Of a stretch of 64,000 nucleotides of DNA, positions 35,938 to 44,528 are shown piece after piece (position 1 is the first letter of the stretch; every line of letters begins with the position of its first letter). Location: contig NZ_WPAG02000002.1 of NCBI RefSeq assembly GCF_013602415.1, positions 1,054,001 to 1,118,000 of the forward strand, in the 5' to 3' direction. Under the pieces are notes generated by a model, which saw only the letters and a list, made by a program, of their open reading frames with translations, ran no database searches and was not told where the DNA came from. The DNA is from Rhodococcus sp. B50. Lineage in GTDB: Bacteria > Actinomycetota > Actinomycetes > Mycobacteriales > Mycobacteriaceae. The translations under genes were made by a program, and so were the position numbers.

Positions 35938-38265
35938 TCAGGTGTATTCGACGGTCATCCTGTCGATGCTCCCGTCGAACGGGAACGGTGCACGGTCGTA
36001 GTAGTCGAGCGATACCGGTGAACCCAGGCAGGTGCCGATGTCCAAGCAGTCGTTCGCAGTGAACAGCAACGGTGCGCTGACCGGCACGACGGTCTCCCCC
36101 ACCGCCTGCCCGTCGACGGACATCCGGACGTTCAACGGACCACCGAGGCGCGCCTCGGCATACTCGGTGATCACCTCGACGAGGTGGCGTCCGGGCGCGA
36201 CCCGGGTCGCCGAGCGCATCTTCGTCCGCATCAAAATGAACAGGTTGTACTCGTAGCAGAGATAACCGTCGTCCGCGAAGCACGTGAGACCACCTGCGTT
36301 GGCACCCAACGCGTAAAGGACGCCGTGGGCCCGCTCCGGGAAAGTCACTTCGACGCAGACCCGGTTGTTCTTGTTTCCCAACGCGGGAGCACAGAATTCG
36401 GGCATTCGGGTGACGTCGCCGGTGAAGTCCCAGCTCGTGTAGGGCGTGGAGATGCGTTGTTCGGGATGGATCGCCGCGACCCAGAGCCCCCCACCGATCG
36501 GAAGGGCGTTGTTCTTGGCCGCTTCGATCGCGAACAACTCCCGCAGTTGCGTCAACTTCTCGGGGTACTGCTCTGCGAGGTCCCGGTTCTGTGTCCAGTC
36601 CTTGTCGAGATGGTAGAGCTCCCAGGTGTCGTCGTCCGGGCTCCAATCCCGGATGCCGCCGGGCAGACCGGGCAGCCAGGGTGTGCGGGGTCCGAAAGCC
36701 GACGCCATCCAGCCGTCGTGATAGATCGCACGGCTGCCCATGATCTCGAAGTACTGGGTGAGTTTGCCCGCCGGAGCGTCACGGTCGACGAAAGTCCGGG
36801 CGAAACCGGCACCGTCGAGGGGGTCCTGCGGAATCCCGTCGACGGTACGTGGCGGTGTGATGCCCAGCAGTTCGTAGAAGGTCGGTACCAGGTCGTTGCA
36901 GTGCAGGAACTGGGTGCGTGGGGTGTGATCCGGAGTGATACGCGCGGGCCAGCGCACCACCATGGGATTACGCGTTCCCCCGAGATGGGACGCAAGGAGC
37001 TTCATGCCCTTGTAGGGCGTGCTGCCGGCCCAGGCCCATCCCGCGTGGTACATGTTGTCCGTCTTCGGGGAGCCGAGAACATCGAGTCCGCCGAGTTCGT
37101 CGAGGGCCGCGATGTGCTGGGCGGGGGTCGTGGGGATCCCGTTCTGCGCGAGCAGTTCGCTGATGGTGCCGTTCTGGCCCTCGCCGGAGGACCCGTTGTC
37201 GCCCCAGATGTAGAAGACCAGGGTGTTGTCGCGGTAGCCCAGCCGGTCGAGTTCGTCGAACAACCGCCCCGCCTGGACGTCGCAGTGCTCGGCGTATCCG
37301 GCCGCGACCTCCATGAGCCGTCGTTGGAAGGGCTTCTCCTCCTCGGGGATATCGTCCCACGCCGCCATGGTGGGGTGACGATCGGTGAGTTCGGCCTCCG
37401 GCGGGATCCAGCCCGTCTCCTTGGCCCGCTCGAACACGCGCTCGCGGTAGGCGTCCCATCCGTCGTCGAACTTGCCTGCATACCGATCGGCCCACGGCTT
37501 CATGATGTGGTGCGGTCCGTGCAGACAACCACTGGCCCAGTACATGAAGAACGGCCGGGACGGATCGAGTGCCTTGTGGCGGCGCAACCAGCCGATCGCG
37601 TCGTCGGCGAGGTCCTCACTGAGGTGGTAGCCCTGCTCGGGAGTCTTCGGAGGCAGGACGACGGTCGTGTTGCGGACGAGATTCGGCTCGTACTGCGACG
37701 CCTCACCGGCGAGGAAGCCGTAGAAGTAGTCGAACCCGACTCCGGTGGGCCAGTTGTCGAAGGGACCGGCCGCGGTGGTCTCCTCCGCCGGGGTGTTGTG
37801 CCACTTGCCGAAAGCCGCTGTGGTGTAACCGTAGTGGCGTAGCACCTCGGCTCCGGTGGCGCTCGATTCCGGGATGTGCCCGGAATAACCGTCCCAATCG
37901 TTGGCGAGTTCGGCGATCTGTCCGTTTCCCACGCGATGGTGGTTGCGTCCGGTGAGCAACGATGCGCGCGTCGGCGAACACATCGCCGTGGTGTGGAAGC
38001 GGTTGTAACCGATCCCTTCGCCGAGCATGCGACCGAGGGTGGGTGTGCTCACTTCGCCGCCGAACGCGCTCGGCAGACCGGGACCCGCGTCGTCGATGAG
38101 GACGACGAGAATGTTCGGAGCGTCCTCGGGAAGGCGACGGTGCTGTGCGCGTGGGCTGTAGACCGATTCCTGCATGGTCCGTCCGGCGATGCTTCCTGAC
38201 GGCATCGGTGGGAACGGCAGACTTTCTCCGCCCGGGATCGGATCCGGACGCAGATCCTGGCTCAT
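35938..38265 (-). CDS. Arylsulfatase (formylglycine-dependent type I sulfatase)
   Basis: The active-site motif CSPTRASLLTGR of this 775-residue sulfatase carries the Cys that must become formylglycine. Metal ligands are in LVVLIDDAGPG and WGDNGSS, and the catalytic pair in AAFGKWHNTP and GCLHGPHHI. The protein has a long C-terminal beta-rich part (from about 620). No signal peptide is present, so it acts in the cytoplasm. It lies 88 bases downstream of the gene for a formylglycine-generating enzyme, the maturase it needs. The substrate sulfate ester is not evident. Confidence 0.93.
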   Translation of the reverse strand: MSQDLRPDPIPGGESLPFPPMPSGSIAGRTMQESVYSPRAQHRRLPEDAPNILVVLIDDAGPGLPSAFGGEVSTPTLGRMLGEGIGYNRFHTTAMCSPTRASLLTGRNHHRVGNGQIAELANDWDGYSGHIPESSATGAEVLRHYGYTTAAFGKWHNTPAEETTAAGPFDNWPTGVGFDYFYGFLAGEASQYEPNLVRNTTVVLPPKTPEQGYHLSEDLADDAIGWLRRHKALDPSRPFFMYWASGCLHGPHHIMKPWADRYAGKFDDGWDAYRERVFERAKETGWIPPEAELTDRHPTMAAWDDIPEEEKPFQRRLMEVAAGYAEHCDVQAGRLFDELDRLGYRDNTLVFYIWGDNGSSGEGQNGTISELLAQNGIPTTPAQHIAALDELGGLDVLGSPKTDNMYHAGWAWAGSTPYKGMKLLASHLGGTRNPMVVRWPARITPDHTPRTQFLHCNDLVPTFYELLGITPPRTVDGIPQDPLDGAGFARTFVDRDAPAGKLTQYFEIMGSRAIYHDGWMASAFGPRTPWLPGLPGGIRDWSPDDDTWELYHLDKDWTQNRDLAEQYPEKLTQLRELFAIEAAKNNALPIGGGLWVAAIHPEQRISTPYTSWDFTGDVTRMPEFCAPALGNKNNRVCVEVTFPERAHGVLYALGANAGGLTCFADDGYLCYEYNLFILMRTKMRSATRVAPGRHLVEVITEYAEARLGGPLNVRMSVDGQAVGETVVPVSAPLLFTANDCLDIGTCLGSPVSLDYYDRAPFPFDGSIDRMTVEYT

Positions 38266-38353
38266 GGTGGATGCCTCTTCTCACCCCCATCCGCTCCAGT
38301 ACACCACCGGTATCGGACCGAATGCACCCCTGATCAGGGTGAAACCTGCCCTG

Positions 38354-39289
38354 TCACGTACGAATGATGCACCGGAATCCGATATGGCACGTCGAGGTTT
38401 CCGCGGTGTCGCCCTGGCGGGCCGCGGGTCGGTACCGCAGGCAATAGTTCGGGGCACACAGGTGCGATCCGCCCTTGATGACGCGACGCGGATACGCCTC
38501 GCGCGGATCCTGTTCGGCTTTGTCGACCCGGGGATTCGTCGGGATGCAGCACGACGACGCCGGCGCGACGTTCTTGCCGCTCGAAGCATGGTTTGCGGTG
38601 AAGTGGTCGGCCGTCCACTCCCACACGTTGCCCGCCATGTCGTGGAGGCCGTACCCGTTCGGTCGGAAGTGTCCGACGGGTGAGGTTCCGGCGAATCCGT
38701 CCGTCTCGAGGTTCTGCCACGGGAATTCTCCTTGCCAGACGTTGCCGCCGGGCCGACCCTTCGGTTCGTGCTCATCGCCCCATGTAAATGCCTTACGGTC
38801 GAGTCCACCGCGGGCCGCGAACTCCCATTCCGCTTCGGTCGGCAGTTCCTTGCCGGCCCATTCGGCATAGGCCCGGGCATCGAACCACGACACGTGCGTG
38901 ACGGGATGCCGTTCCCGCCCGCCGGCGGTGCTGCCGGGCCCTTCCGGGTGGCGCCAGTCGGCACCCGGGACGAACGACCACCACCGTGTGTAGTCGTCGA
39001 GCGGTACCGGCCCCGGCGGAGGCGTGAACACGAGCGAGCCAGGTACGAGCAGGGACGGATCGGCGCCCGGATAGTCGGCGGGGTCGGGCGCGACTTCGGC
39101 GGTCGTGACGTGGCCGGTGTCCTTCACGAAGCGTCGAAACTCGGCGACGGTCACCGGATGCGTGTCCATCCAGAAGCCGTCGACCGTCACCTGGTGGACC
39201 GGTCGTTCTTCCGGATAGAAATCCTCGGACCCCATCCAGAACGTGCCCCCGGGGATGAGAGTCATGTTCTGGGTAACAACACTCGCCAT
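38354..39289 (-). CDS. Formylglycine-generating enzyme (sulfatase maturase)
   Basis: This 311-residue copper-dependent oxidase converts the Cys of CxPxR in sulfatases into formylglycine. The fold blocks are IPGGTFWMGSEDFYPEERP, VTHVSWFDARAYAEWAGKEL, AAEWEFAARGG-like AEWEFAARGGLDRKAF and DMAGNVWEWTAD. The active-site cysteine pair is in GGSHLCAPNYCLRYRPAARQ, and GFRCI closes the protein. The ATG at 39289 gives the conventional N-terminus. It precedes the arylsulfatase gene on the same strand, so the pair is likely co-transcribed. Confidence 0.94.
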   Translation of the reverse strand: MASVVTQNMTLIPGGTFWMGSEDFYPEERPVHQVTVDGFWMDTHPVTVAEFRRFVKDTGHVTTAEVAPDPADYPGADPSLLVPGSLVFTPPPGPVPLDDYTRWWSFVPGADWRHPEGPGSTAGGRERHPVTHVSWFDARAYAEWAGKELPTEAEWEFAARGGLDRKAFTWGDEHEPKGRPGGNVWQGEFPWQNLETDGFAGTSPVGHFRPNGYGLHDMAGNVWEWTADHFTANHASSGKNVAPASSCCIPTNPRVDKAEQDPREAYPRRVIKGGSHLCAPNYCLRYRPAARQGDTAETSTCHIGFRCIIRT

Positions 39290-39396
39290 GACGTCAGCCT
39301 CGCACGGCCCGGGTCACGGCGCGAGGGACGCAGACCGACTCGACGAGACCACGCATTCGCCGGTCCCGCTCCGGCCCCGTGCCGCAGACTCGGGAC

Positions 39397-40365
39397 ATGC
39401 CCTCTACATCGACGGAACTGTCCCCGATGCTGGCGACCCTCGGCCCGCCGCCGACCGGGAACTGGGCGTTCGAGATGAAATGGGACGGCCAGCGCACCCT
39501 CGCCACGGTCGCCGACGGACAATGTCGGCTGACCAGCCGCACCGGCAACGACATCACCCGAAGTTTCCCCGAACTCCCGCACGAGCTCACCACTGCGACG
39601 GGCGGCCGGGACTGCATCGTCGACGGTGAGATCGTCACCCTGGACGCCGGCGGCCGGCCGGCCTTCGCCCGGTTGCAGCGCCGCATGCACGTCCACCGTC
39701 CCACCGAGGAACTACGCGTCGAGTTTCCGGTCCTGATCTACCTCTTCGACGTCCTCGCTCTCGACGGACACTCCACGACGGAGTTGTCCTATCTCGAGCG
39801 CCGGGCGGTCCTCGACGATCTGGTCGTCCCCGGCCCGCGGGTTCAGCTGTCGCCGTATCGGACCGACGTGGCCGCACCGACCATGCTCACCGTCGCCCGC
39901 GAACACGGTCTCGAAGGGATCATCGCCAAGGATCCGGATGCTCCGTATCTGCCCGGAACCCGCAGCGACGGCTGGATCAAGACACCACTGCGGCGGAACA
40001 CCGAGGTTGTGGTCGTGGGCTGGCTTCCCGGAGCCGGGAAGGCAGCCGGAGGTATCGGCTCGTTGCTGCTCGGCGCGCACGACGACGAGGAGCGGTTGGT
40101 GTTCATCGGCCGGGTCGGGACCGGATTCACCGCCGCGACGCGTCGTGAGTTGCGGTCGCAGCTACGTCCGCTGGAGCGACCCACCACCCCCCTGACGGTC
40201 GCGCCACCGGTCCGGGAGACCCACGGCGCCCACTGGGTGGAGCCGATCCTCGTCGGGGAGGTCGAGTATCGGGAGTACGCGGGCGGAAGCCTGCGGCATC
40301 CGAGTTGGCGAGGACTCCGGACCGACAAGACCGTGCCGGAGGTCGATCTGCCCGGCCGACACTGA
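39397..40365 (+). CDS. ATP-dependent DNA ligase (LigD ligase-domain type)
   Basis: This 322-residue DNA ligase has the AMP-binding Lys in FEMKWDGQRTLA (motif I), motif III FPVLIYLFDVLALDG, motif IV GLEGIIAKDPDAPY and motif V SDGWIKTPLRRNTEVVVVGW. An OB-fold domain fills the last 120 residues. It corresponds to the stand-alone ligase domain of LigD, which seals breaks in non-homologous end joining. No polymerase or nuclease domain and no Ku gene are adjacent. Start at 39397; an in-frame ATG six codons earlier is possible. Confidence 0.92.
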   Translation: MPSTSTELSPMLATLGPPPTGNWAFEMKWDGQRTLATVADGQCRLTSRTGNDITRSFPELPHELTTATGGRDCIVDGEIVTLDAGGRPAFARLQRRMHVHRPTEELRVEFPVLIYLFDVLALDGHSTTELSYLERRAVLDDLVVPGPRVQLSPYRTDVAAPTMLTVAREHGLEGIIAKDPDAPYLPGTRSDGWIKTPLRRNTEVVVVGWLPGAGKAAGGIGSLLLGAHDDEERLVFIGRVGTGFTAATRRELRSQLRPLERPTTPLTVAPPVRETHGAHWVEPILVGEVEYREYAGGSLRHPSWRGLRTDKTVPEVDLPGRH

Positions 40366-40448
40366 CCATTCCTCCGGCAGACGGTCATCCGTCGGTGCCG
40401 CGCTGCGGACACCAGAGGACCACGCAGGGCGAGATAGGGTGACGACCG

Positions 40449-40586
40449 ATGACTGCCGCTCGTAAGTCCGTGTCCCAGCGCGTCCTCTGACTCGCGATTG
40501 TCGTGTTCGCCGGTTGGTGCCATCTCGTCCCGTGTGCCGGGGCCCTGATCAATCCGCCCGGAAAGCGTTACCGCATAACGACATAG
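40449..40586 (+). pseudogene. Possible small membrane-peptide gene with in-frame TGA
   Basis: From the ATG at 40449 a 45-codon frame runs to TAG at 40584-40586, interrupted by TGA at codon 14 (40488-40490). The products on both sides read MTAARKSVSQRVL and LAIVVFAGWCHLVPCAGALI, a signal-like hydrophobic segment. A Trp to stop mutation would give this. It may be chance. No recoding signal is evident. Confidence 0.25.
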
Positions 40587-40643
40587 AAGAGCCTGCGTTC
40601 CCGCGCGGCACCACTGCCTCGATGACGTCGAGGGACTACGGTG

Positions 40644-41051
40644 ATGTGCATGGACGCCCGCCGCCTGGTCGCCGATGCCCGAGTTGCCCGTCTGGCCACC
40701 GCGGACGGAGCCGGCAAGCCGCACCTCGTCCCGATCGTGTTCGCCCTCGACAACGACGTGATCCACACGTGCGTCGACGACAAGCCGAAATCCACCCGAC
40801 GCCTACGTCGCCTCGCCGACATCGCCGAGAACCCGCGGGTGTGCGTGCTCGTCGACCACTACAGCGACGACTGGGCGCAACTGTGGTGGGTTCGAATCGA
40901 CGGTATCGCCACAGTCCACGACGCCGACACCGACGAGGGCGCCGCCGGTCTCGACGCCCTCGTCCGCAAATACCCGCAGTACCAATCGCAACGACCACCG
41001 GGACCGGTGATCACCATCGGCGGGCTGTGCTGGCGTTCCTGGTCGGCATGA
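40644..41051 (+). CDS. PPOX-class F420-dependent oxidoreductase-like protein
   Basis: This protein of about 135 residues has a split-barrel flavin/F420-binding fold. The conserved pattern is DARVARLATADGAGKPHLVP, DDKPKSTRRLRRLADIAENP, VCVLVDHYSDDWAQLWWVRI and a terminal RKYPQY. It corresponds to the actinobacterial TIGR03668 group. Cofactor F420 use is inferred from the family. Start codons GTG 40641, ATG 40644 and ATG 40650 are all in frame; AGGG at 40631 favours 40644. Confidence 0.85.
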   Translation: MCMDARRLVADARVARLATADGAGKPHLVPIVFALDNDVIHTCVDDKPKSTRRLRRLADIAENPRVCVLVDHYSDDWAQLWWVRIDGIATVHDADTDEGAAGLDALVRKYPQYQSQRPPGPVITIGGLCWRSWSA

Positions 41052-41094
41052 GTCACCCGTCCACGCAAGAGTGATTCGACCCTGGCACACCCAC

Positions 41095-41112
41095 TATCTT
41101 AGCGCTAAGATA
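41095..41112. promoter_or_regulatory. MarR operator site 1 (perfect 18-bp palindrome)
   Basis: TATCTTAGCGCTAAGATA is a perfect 18-bp palindrome 35 bases before the ridA start, in the promoter of the ridA-marR unit. The 16-bp core recurs unchanged at 44469 and diverged at 50063 and 53052, each time before a transcription unit of the catabolic island. Confidence 0.9.
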
Positions 41113-41147
41113 AATGACACCGTGTCCCGCAACCAGGAGTGATCACG

Positions 41148-41510
41148 ATGTCCCTGACCACCGTCAGCGCCCACCATCCCTACAGCCCCGCCTTCATTGC
41201 CGGCGATCTCGTCTTCGTCTCCGGCGCCCTCTCCGTCGACCCCGAAGGCGTGGCGGTCGAGGGGCGTGACGAAGCCCTCGACGCCGCGATCGACCGCATG
41301 ACCGACCGGCTCGCCGTGGTCGGCGGCAAACTGGAGGACGTCGCCAAGCTCACCTACTACGTCACCGATCTGTCGTTGCGTGAGGAGGCGAACCGCCAGT
41401 TCGAGCGGCTGTTCGCCGAGCCGCGACCGGCTCGCACCTTCGTCGAGGTCAGCGCCCTGCCCTACGGTGCGACCGTCGAGATCGACGCGATCGCCACCGC
41501 GACGCGCTGA
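41148..41510 (+). CDS. RidA-family (YjgF) protein
   Basis: This 120-residue trimeric-barrel protein typically hydrolyses reactive enamine/imine intermediates. The blocks are YSPAFIAGDLVFVSGALSVD, DAAIDRMTDRLAVVGG, YYVTDLSLREEANRQFERLF and PARTFVEVSALPYGATVEID. The Arg in PARTFVEV is the catalytic arginine position of RidA. ATG 41148 has an AGGAG site. It is the first gene of a unit with the marR gene and is preceded by the operator palindrome, so its role is probably clearing intermediates of the adjacent pathway. Confidence 0.9.
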   Translation: MSLTTVSAHHPYSPAFIAGDLVFVSGALSVDPEGVAVEGRDEALDAAIDRMTDRLAVVGGKLEDVAKLTYYVTDLSLREEANRQFERLFAEPRPARTFVEVSALPYGATVEIDAIATATR

Positions 41511-41610
41511 GACCCGAACTCCCCACGCGCCCCGCGCTGCCCGTATCGTGAGGGATGCCTTGGCGCTCAATCACTGAGGCCAAGAATTTCCGACAGCACG
41601 AGGAGGGCAC

Positions 41611-42132
41611 GTGGGGCGCGACAGGGTTCCCGACCGTGACGCCGTCGACGACATCGTCGACCAATGGGCCCGCGAGTGGCCCGGCCTGGACGTCACCCCC
41701 CTCGAGGTGCTCGGACGCCTCCACCGCACGTATCTGCGGTATCAGAGCGCGATCGGCCGCGTCTTCGACGAATACGGCATCAACATGGCCTCGTTCGACG
41801 TTCTGGCCGCACTGCGCCGCGCCGGGAAGCCGTACCGCATGACCTCGGGTCAGCTCGCGGAGAGTTCACTGGTCACCACCGGTGGGATCACGCTGCGCAT
41901 CGACCGACTCGAGAAGGCCGGACTGGTGCGACGCGAACGCGACGCAGAGGATCGGCGCATCGTGTACGCCGAACTCACCCCCGCCGGAAAGAAACTCATC
42001 GACGAGATCGCGGTTGCGCACTTCGAGAACGAGACGCGCATGCTCGCCGAGCTGTCGAGGAACGACCAGGGCGAACTCGTGCAGCTGCTGCGCAAACTCG
42101 AGCACTCCCTCGTCCGACACCAGGGCGGATGA
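41611..42132 (+). CDS. MarR-family regulator of the catabolic island
   Basis: This 173-residue MarR protein has a 45-residue N-terminal extension, dimer helices, a recognition helix in MTSGQLAESSLVTTGGITLR and a wing with RERDAEDRRIVYAELTPAGK. The unit with ridA is preceded by a perfect palindrome, and the same core lies before the three catabolic operons on the other strand. It is therefore the probable repressor of the whole island and of itself, released by a pathway metabolite. The GTG at 41611 is used. Confidence 0.9.
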   Translation: MGRDRVPDRDAVDDIVDQWAREWPGLDVTPLEVLGRLHRTYLRYQSAIGRVFDEYGINMASFDVLAALRRAGKPYRMTSGQLAESSLVTTGGITLRIDRLEKAGLVRRERDAEDRRIVYAELTPAGKKLIDEIAVAHFENETRMLAELSRNDQGELVQLLRKLEHSLVRHQGG

Positions 42133-42186
42133 CTACCACTCGTCGTTACCGTTGCATCCCGACGAATCACACAACCCACATAGGAG

Positions 42187-42218
42187 AGAGCGGCGGAGAC
42201 CGAAGTCTCCGCCGCTCT
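42187..42218. terminator. Bidirectional terminator between marR and Rieske genes
   Basis: A perfect 14-bp stem (AGAGCGGCGGAGAC / GTCTCCGCCGCTCT) with loop CGAA lies between the convergent marR and oxygenase genes and serves both strands; a short TTCC follows on the plus strand. Confidence 0.8.
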
Positions 42219-42226
42219 TCCGCTCG

Positions 42227-43252
42227 TCAGCCGGCCATCTCCTTGGCGAGTTCGTCGGCGCGGGAACGGTACAGGCGGCGCAGGCGCATCACCCCGAGGT
42301 CGTGCTGGTAGAGATTCTCGGCCCGATCGGCGTCGGGGGCCATGCCCTCGAGCATGACGCGGTCCTGCTCGAGGACCTCCCAGTGGCGTTCCTCGAGTAC
42401 CGTGCGGTACAGGAACCGCCACACGTCGCGTTCCCAGCCCTGCACCCGGCGGTAACGCCAGAAGAGCACCGCGGTGGTCTCGGCGTCGATGGGGGTGCCC
42501 ATGCCGACGATTCCGAACGATCCGCCCGGGCCGGCGGTGGGCGGATACGGGATCTCGAGGTCCACCCAGTCGACGCCGGTGCGGCAGTACTCGACCCAGT
42601 CGAAGTTGACCCCGCGCTGATCGGTCTTCTCGAAGAAGAAACCGCGATCGGTCTCCCGGATACGGAATCGCGCGGAGGTCTCGCCGCCGAACATCGAGTG
42701 CGATTCGTGGTGCAGGAAAGCGCCGTGCATTGGGTCGAGGAGGTTCTCGAGGGCGAACCGCCACGGCGCTTCCCATTCGGCGTAGCAGAGGAAGGCCGAG
42801 ACATCCTCGTCCTCGAGCGGATCCGGAAGATCCAGCGGTGCGGGCTCGACGTCGGGGTCGGTGCCGAACCAGGCCAGGATCGCGCCGCCCACCTCGCGTA
42901 CGGGCAGCGAGGCCACCAGCTTCTTTCCTTCGAGGTTGCAGCCGGGCATGCCCGGCACCCTCGCGACGGTGCCGGTACCGTCGATCTCGACGCCGTGGTA
43001 CTTGCAGGCGATGCGATCGCCGAGGTGCACACCCTGCGAGAGCGGGGCGCCGCGGTGCGGGCAACGGTCGGCGAGCATGCGGACCGTGCCGTCGGAGCCG
43101 CGGTACAGAACCCAGTCCTCTCCCAGCCGGCGCAGCTTGCGGATGCTGCCGCGTTCCACGAAGTCGGACGGGCACACGGCGTGCCACTGGTTGCGCATGC
43201 CGGTCGCGAAGATCTCGTCGGCGGTGAGGGTACGGTGCAATCGATTGACCAT
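42227..43252 (-). CDS. Rieske non-haem iron aromatic oxygenase, oxygenase subunit
   Basis: This 341-residue oxygenase subunit has the Rieske 2Fe-2S ligands Cys64, His66, Cys83 and His86 (CPHRGAPLSQ, ACKYHG). The mononuclear iron site is in LENLLDPMHGAFLHHE, with Asp173, His176 and His181. Length and the single-subunit pattern fit the phthalate/vanillate/phenoxybenzoate class, which hydroxylate or O-demethylate aromatic acids. The electron partner is encoded two genes upstream. ATG 43252 follows a 71-residue protein gene by 2 bases, so this is the last gene of a three-gene operon. Confidence 0.93.
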   Translation of the reverse strand: MVNRLHRTLTADEIFATGMRNQWHAVCPSDFVERGSIRKLRRLGEDWVLYRGSDGTVRMLADRCPHRGAPLSQGVHLGDRIACKYHGVEIDGTGTVARVPGMPGCNLEGKKLVASLPVREVGGAILAWFGTDPDVEPAPLDLPDPLEDEDVSAFLCYAEWEAPWRFALENLLDPMHGAFLHHESHSMFGGETSARFRIRETDRGFFFEKTDQRGVNFDWVEYCRTGVDWVDLEIPYPPTAGPGGSFGIVGMGTPIDAETTAVLFWRYRRVQGWERDVWRFLYRTVLEERHWEVLEQDRVMLEGMAPDADRAENLYQHDLGVMRLRRLYRSRADELAKEMAG

Positions 43253-43254
43253 GG

Positions 43255-43470
43255 TCAGGCTCCGATCCGGCGCATCTCGGCGGTAAACGATTCGGCGGTC
43301 CATTCCTGCGCGTCGGGCGCGTGGATTCCGGAAGCGTTGAGTCCGCGGACGAGTCCGTCGAGGTCGTGGACGCCGGATCCGAAGACGGCTTCGATGGCCT
43401 TGGCGAGTTTGGTCTCGTAGGGGGTGGGGTCGGCCGTGCGGGCCTGATTGATCACCAGGTACCGATCCAT
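43255..43470 (-). CDS. Small recombinase-like helix-turn-helix protein
   Basis: This 71-residue protein has an opening MDRYLVINQARTADPTPYET, a helix LAKAIEAVFGSGVHDLDGLV and a C-terminal helix TAESFTAEMRRIGA. The helix pair resembles the DNA-binding end of serine recombinases, and small proteins of this kind are found next to Rieske oxygenases. Its position between reductase and oxygenase genes, with 13- and 2-bp gaps, suggests a role in the enzyme or its control rather than in recombination. Function unknown. Confidence 0.8.
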   Translation of the reverse strand: MDRYLVINQARTADPTPYETKLAKAIEAVFGSGVHDLDGLVRGLNASGIHAPDAQEWTAESFTAEMRRIGA

Positions 43471-43483
43471 CGGGAGGTCCTTT

Positions 43484-44434
43484 CTACAGATCCAGCACCA
43501 GCTCGGCGGAGCGGGCGCGGGAGACACAGATCATCATGGTGGCGCCGGACTCCTGTTCGGCGGCCGAGAGCAGGGAGTCGCGGTGGTCGGGGGTCCCACA
43601 CAGGACGCGGGTCTCGCACGTGCCGCAGATTCCTTCGCGGCACGAGTTCGGTACGTCCACACCGGCTTCCTCGAGGGTGTCGAGGACGGTCTTCTCCGGT
43701 GCGACGGTGGCGGAGATTCCGGAGCGTTCGCACACCACCGTGAACGACGCGTCGGCGGCAGCGTCGGTCTTGCGTTCCTTGGCCTTGAACCGTTCGAGCC
43801 GAATAGCCCCTGCCTGCCAGCGGTCGGCGAACGCCTCGACGGCGGTGAGCAACCCGTCGGGCCCGCAGGCGTAGACGAGGGTGTCGGGCCGGGAGGAGCC
43901 GAGGATCGACGGCAGGTCGAGCATTCCGTCGGCGTCCTCGGCAACGAGGTGCACCCGGTCGCCGTAGGGGGCGAGTTCGTCGACGAAGGCCATCGTCTCC
44001 TTCGAACGGCCGCCGTAGTGCAGCTCCCAATCGGCGCCGGCGCGGTCGGCTTCGCGCACCATCGCGAGGACGGGGGTGATGCCGATGCCGCCGGCGAGGA
44101 AGACGTAGCGTGGCGAGGGCAGCAGTTCGAAGTTGTTGCGCGGGACGCTCACGGTGATGACATCGCCCGGGCGGATGGCTTCGTGGACGCGGCGGGATCC
44201 GCCGCGACCGGCCTTCTCGTGCAGCACGGCGACGCGGTAGCCGGTCTTGTCGTCGGGGTCTCCGCACAGGGAGTACTGCCGGATGTGACCACCGCCGAGG
44301 TGCAGGTCGAGGTGGGCGCCGGGGGTCCAGTGGTCCACAGCCGCTCCGTCGGGTCGCTCCAGGCGGAGCGAGAGGACTCCGGTGGATTCGACCCGCATCT
44401 GACGGACCATGAGGTCGACGGTCTCAGCAGTCAT
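43484..44434 (-). CDS. Phthalate-dioxygenase-reductase type electron-transfer protein
   Basis: This 316-residue reductase feeds electrons from NAD(P)H to the Rieske oxygenase. The FMN region is IRQYSLCGDP and SRRVHEAIRPGD, the nicotinamide region is VFLAGGIGITPVLAM and LVYACGPDGLL, and a C-terminal plant-type 2Fe-2S domain has Cys ligands in VPNSCREGICGTCETRVLCG. Domain order FMN-NAD-2Fe-2S is that of PDR/VanB. ATG 44434 begins the protein; a perfect MarR palindrome lies 35 bases upstream, so it heads the oxygenase operon. Confidence 0.93.
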   Translation of the reverse strand: MTAETVDLMVRQMRVESTGVLSLRLERPDGAAVDHWTPGAHLDLHLGGGHIRQYSLCGDPDDKTGYRVAVLHEKAGRGGSRRVHEAIRPGDVITVSVPRNNFELLPSPRYVFLAGGIGITPVLAMVREADRAGADWELHYGGRSKETMAFVDELAPYGDRVHLVAEDADGMLDLPSILGSSRPDTLVYACGPDGLLTAVEAFADRWQAGAIRLERFKAKERKTDAAADASFTVVCERSGISATVAPEKTVLDTLEEAGVDVPNSCREGICGTCETRVLCGTPDHRDSLLSAAEQESGATMMICVSRARSAELVLDL

Positions 44435-44468
44435 GATCACCCTCCGAGTAATTGATTCAGTACTCATT

Positions 44469-44484
44469 ATCTTAGCGCTAAGAT
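44469..44484. promoter_or_regulatory. MarR operator site 2
   Basis: ATCTTAGCGCTAAGAT, a perfect 16-bp palindrome equal to the core of site 1, lies 35 bases before the reductase start and after the end of the ThDP gene. It is in the promoter of the reductase-HTH-oxygenase operon. Confidence 0.9.
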
Positions 44485-44528
44485 GTTACTCGCGCCACAG
44501 TCGATCCGAGATTTCTTTTCCGGCTGGG

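Noticed and set aside
36184..37842. Long plus-strand open frame opposite the sulfatase
   Set aside because: No recognizable domain; the sulfatase on the minus strand has the complete CxPxR and metal motifs.
43255..43470. Site-specific recombinase and mobile element in the catabolic island
   Set aside because: The protein has only 71 residues and no catalytic serine domain, and no terminal repeats were found.
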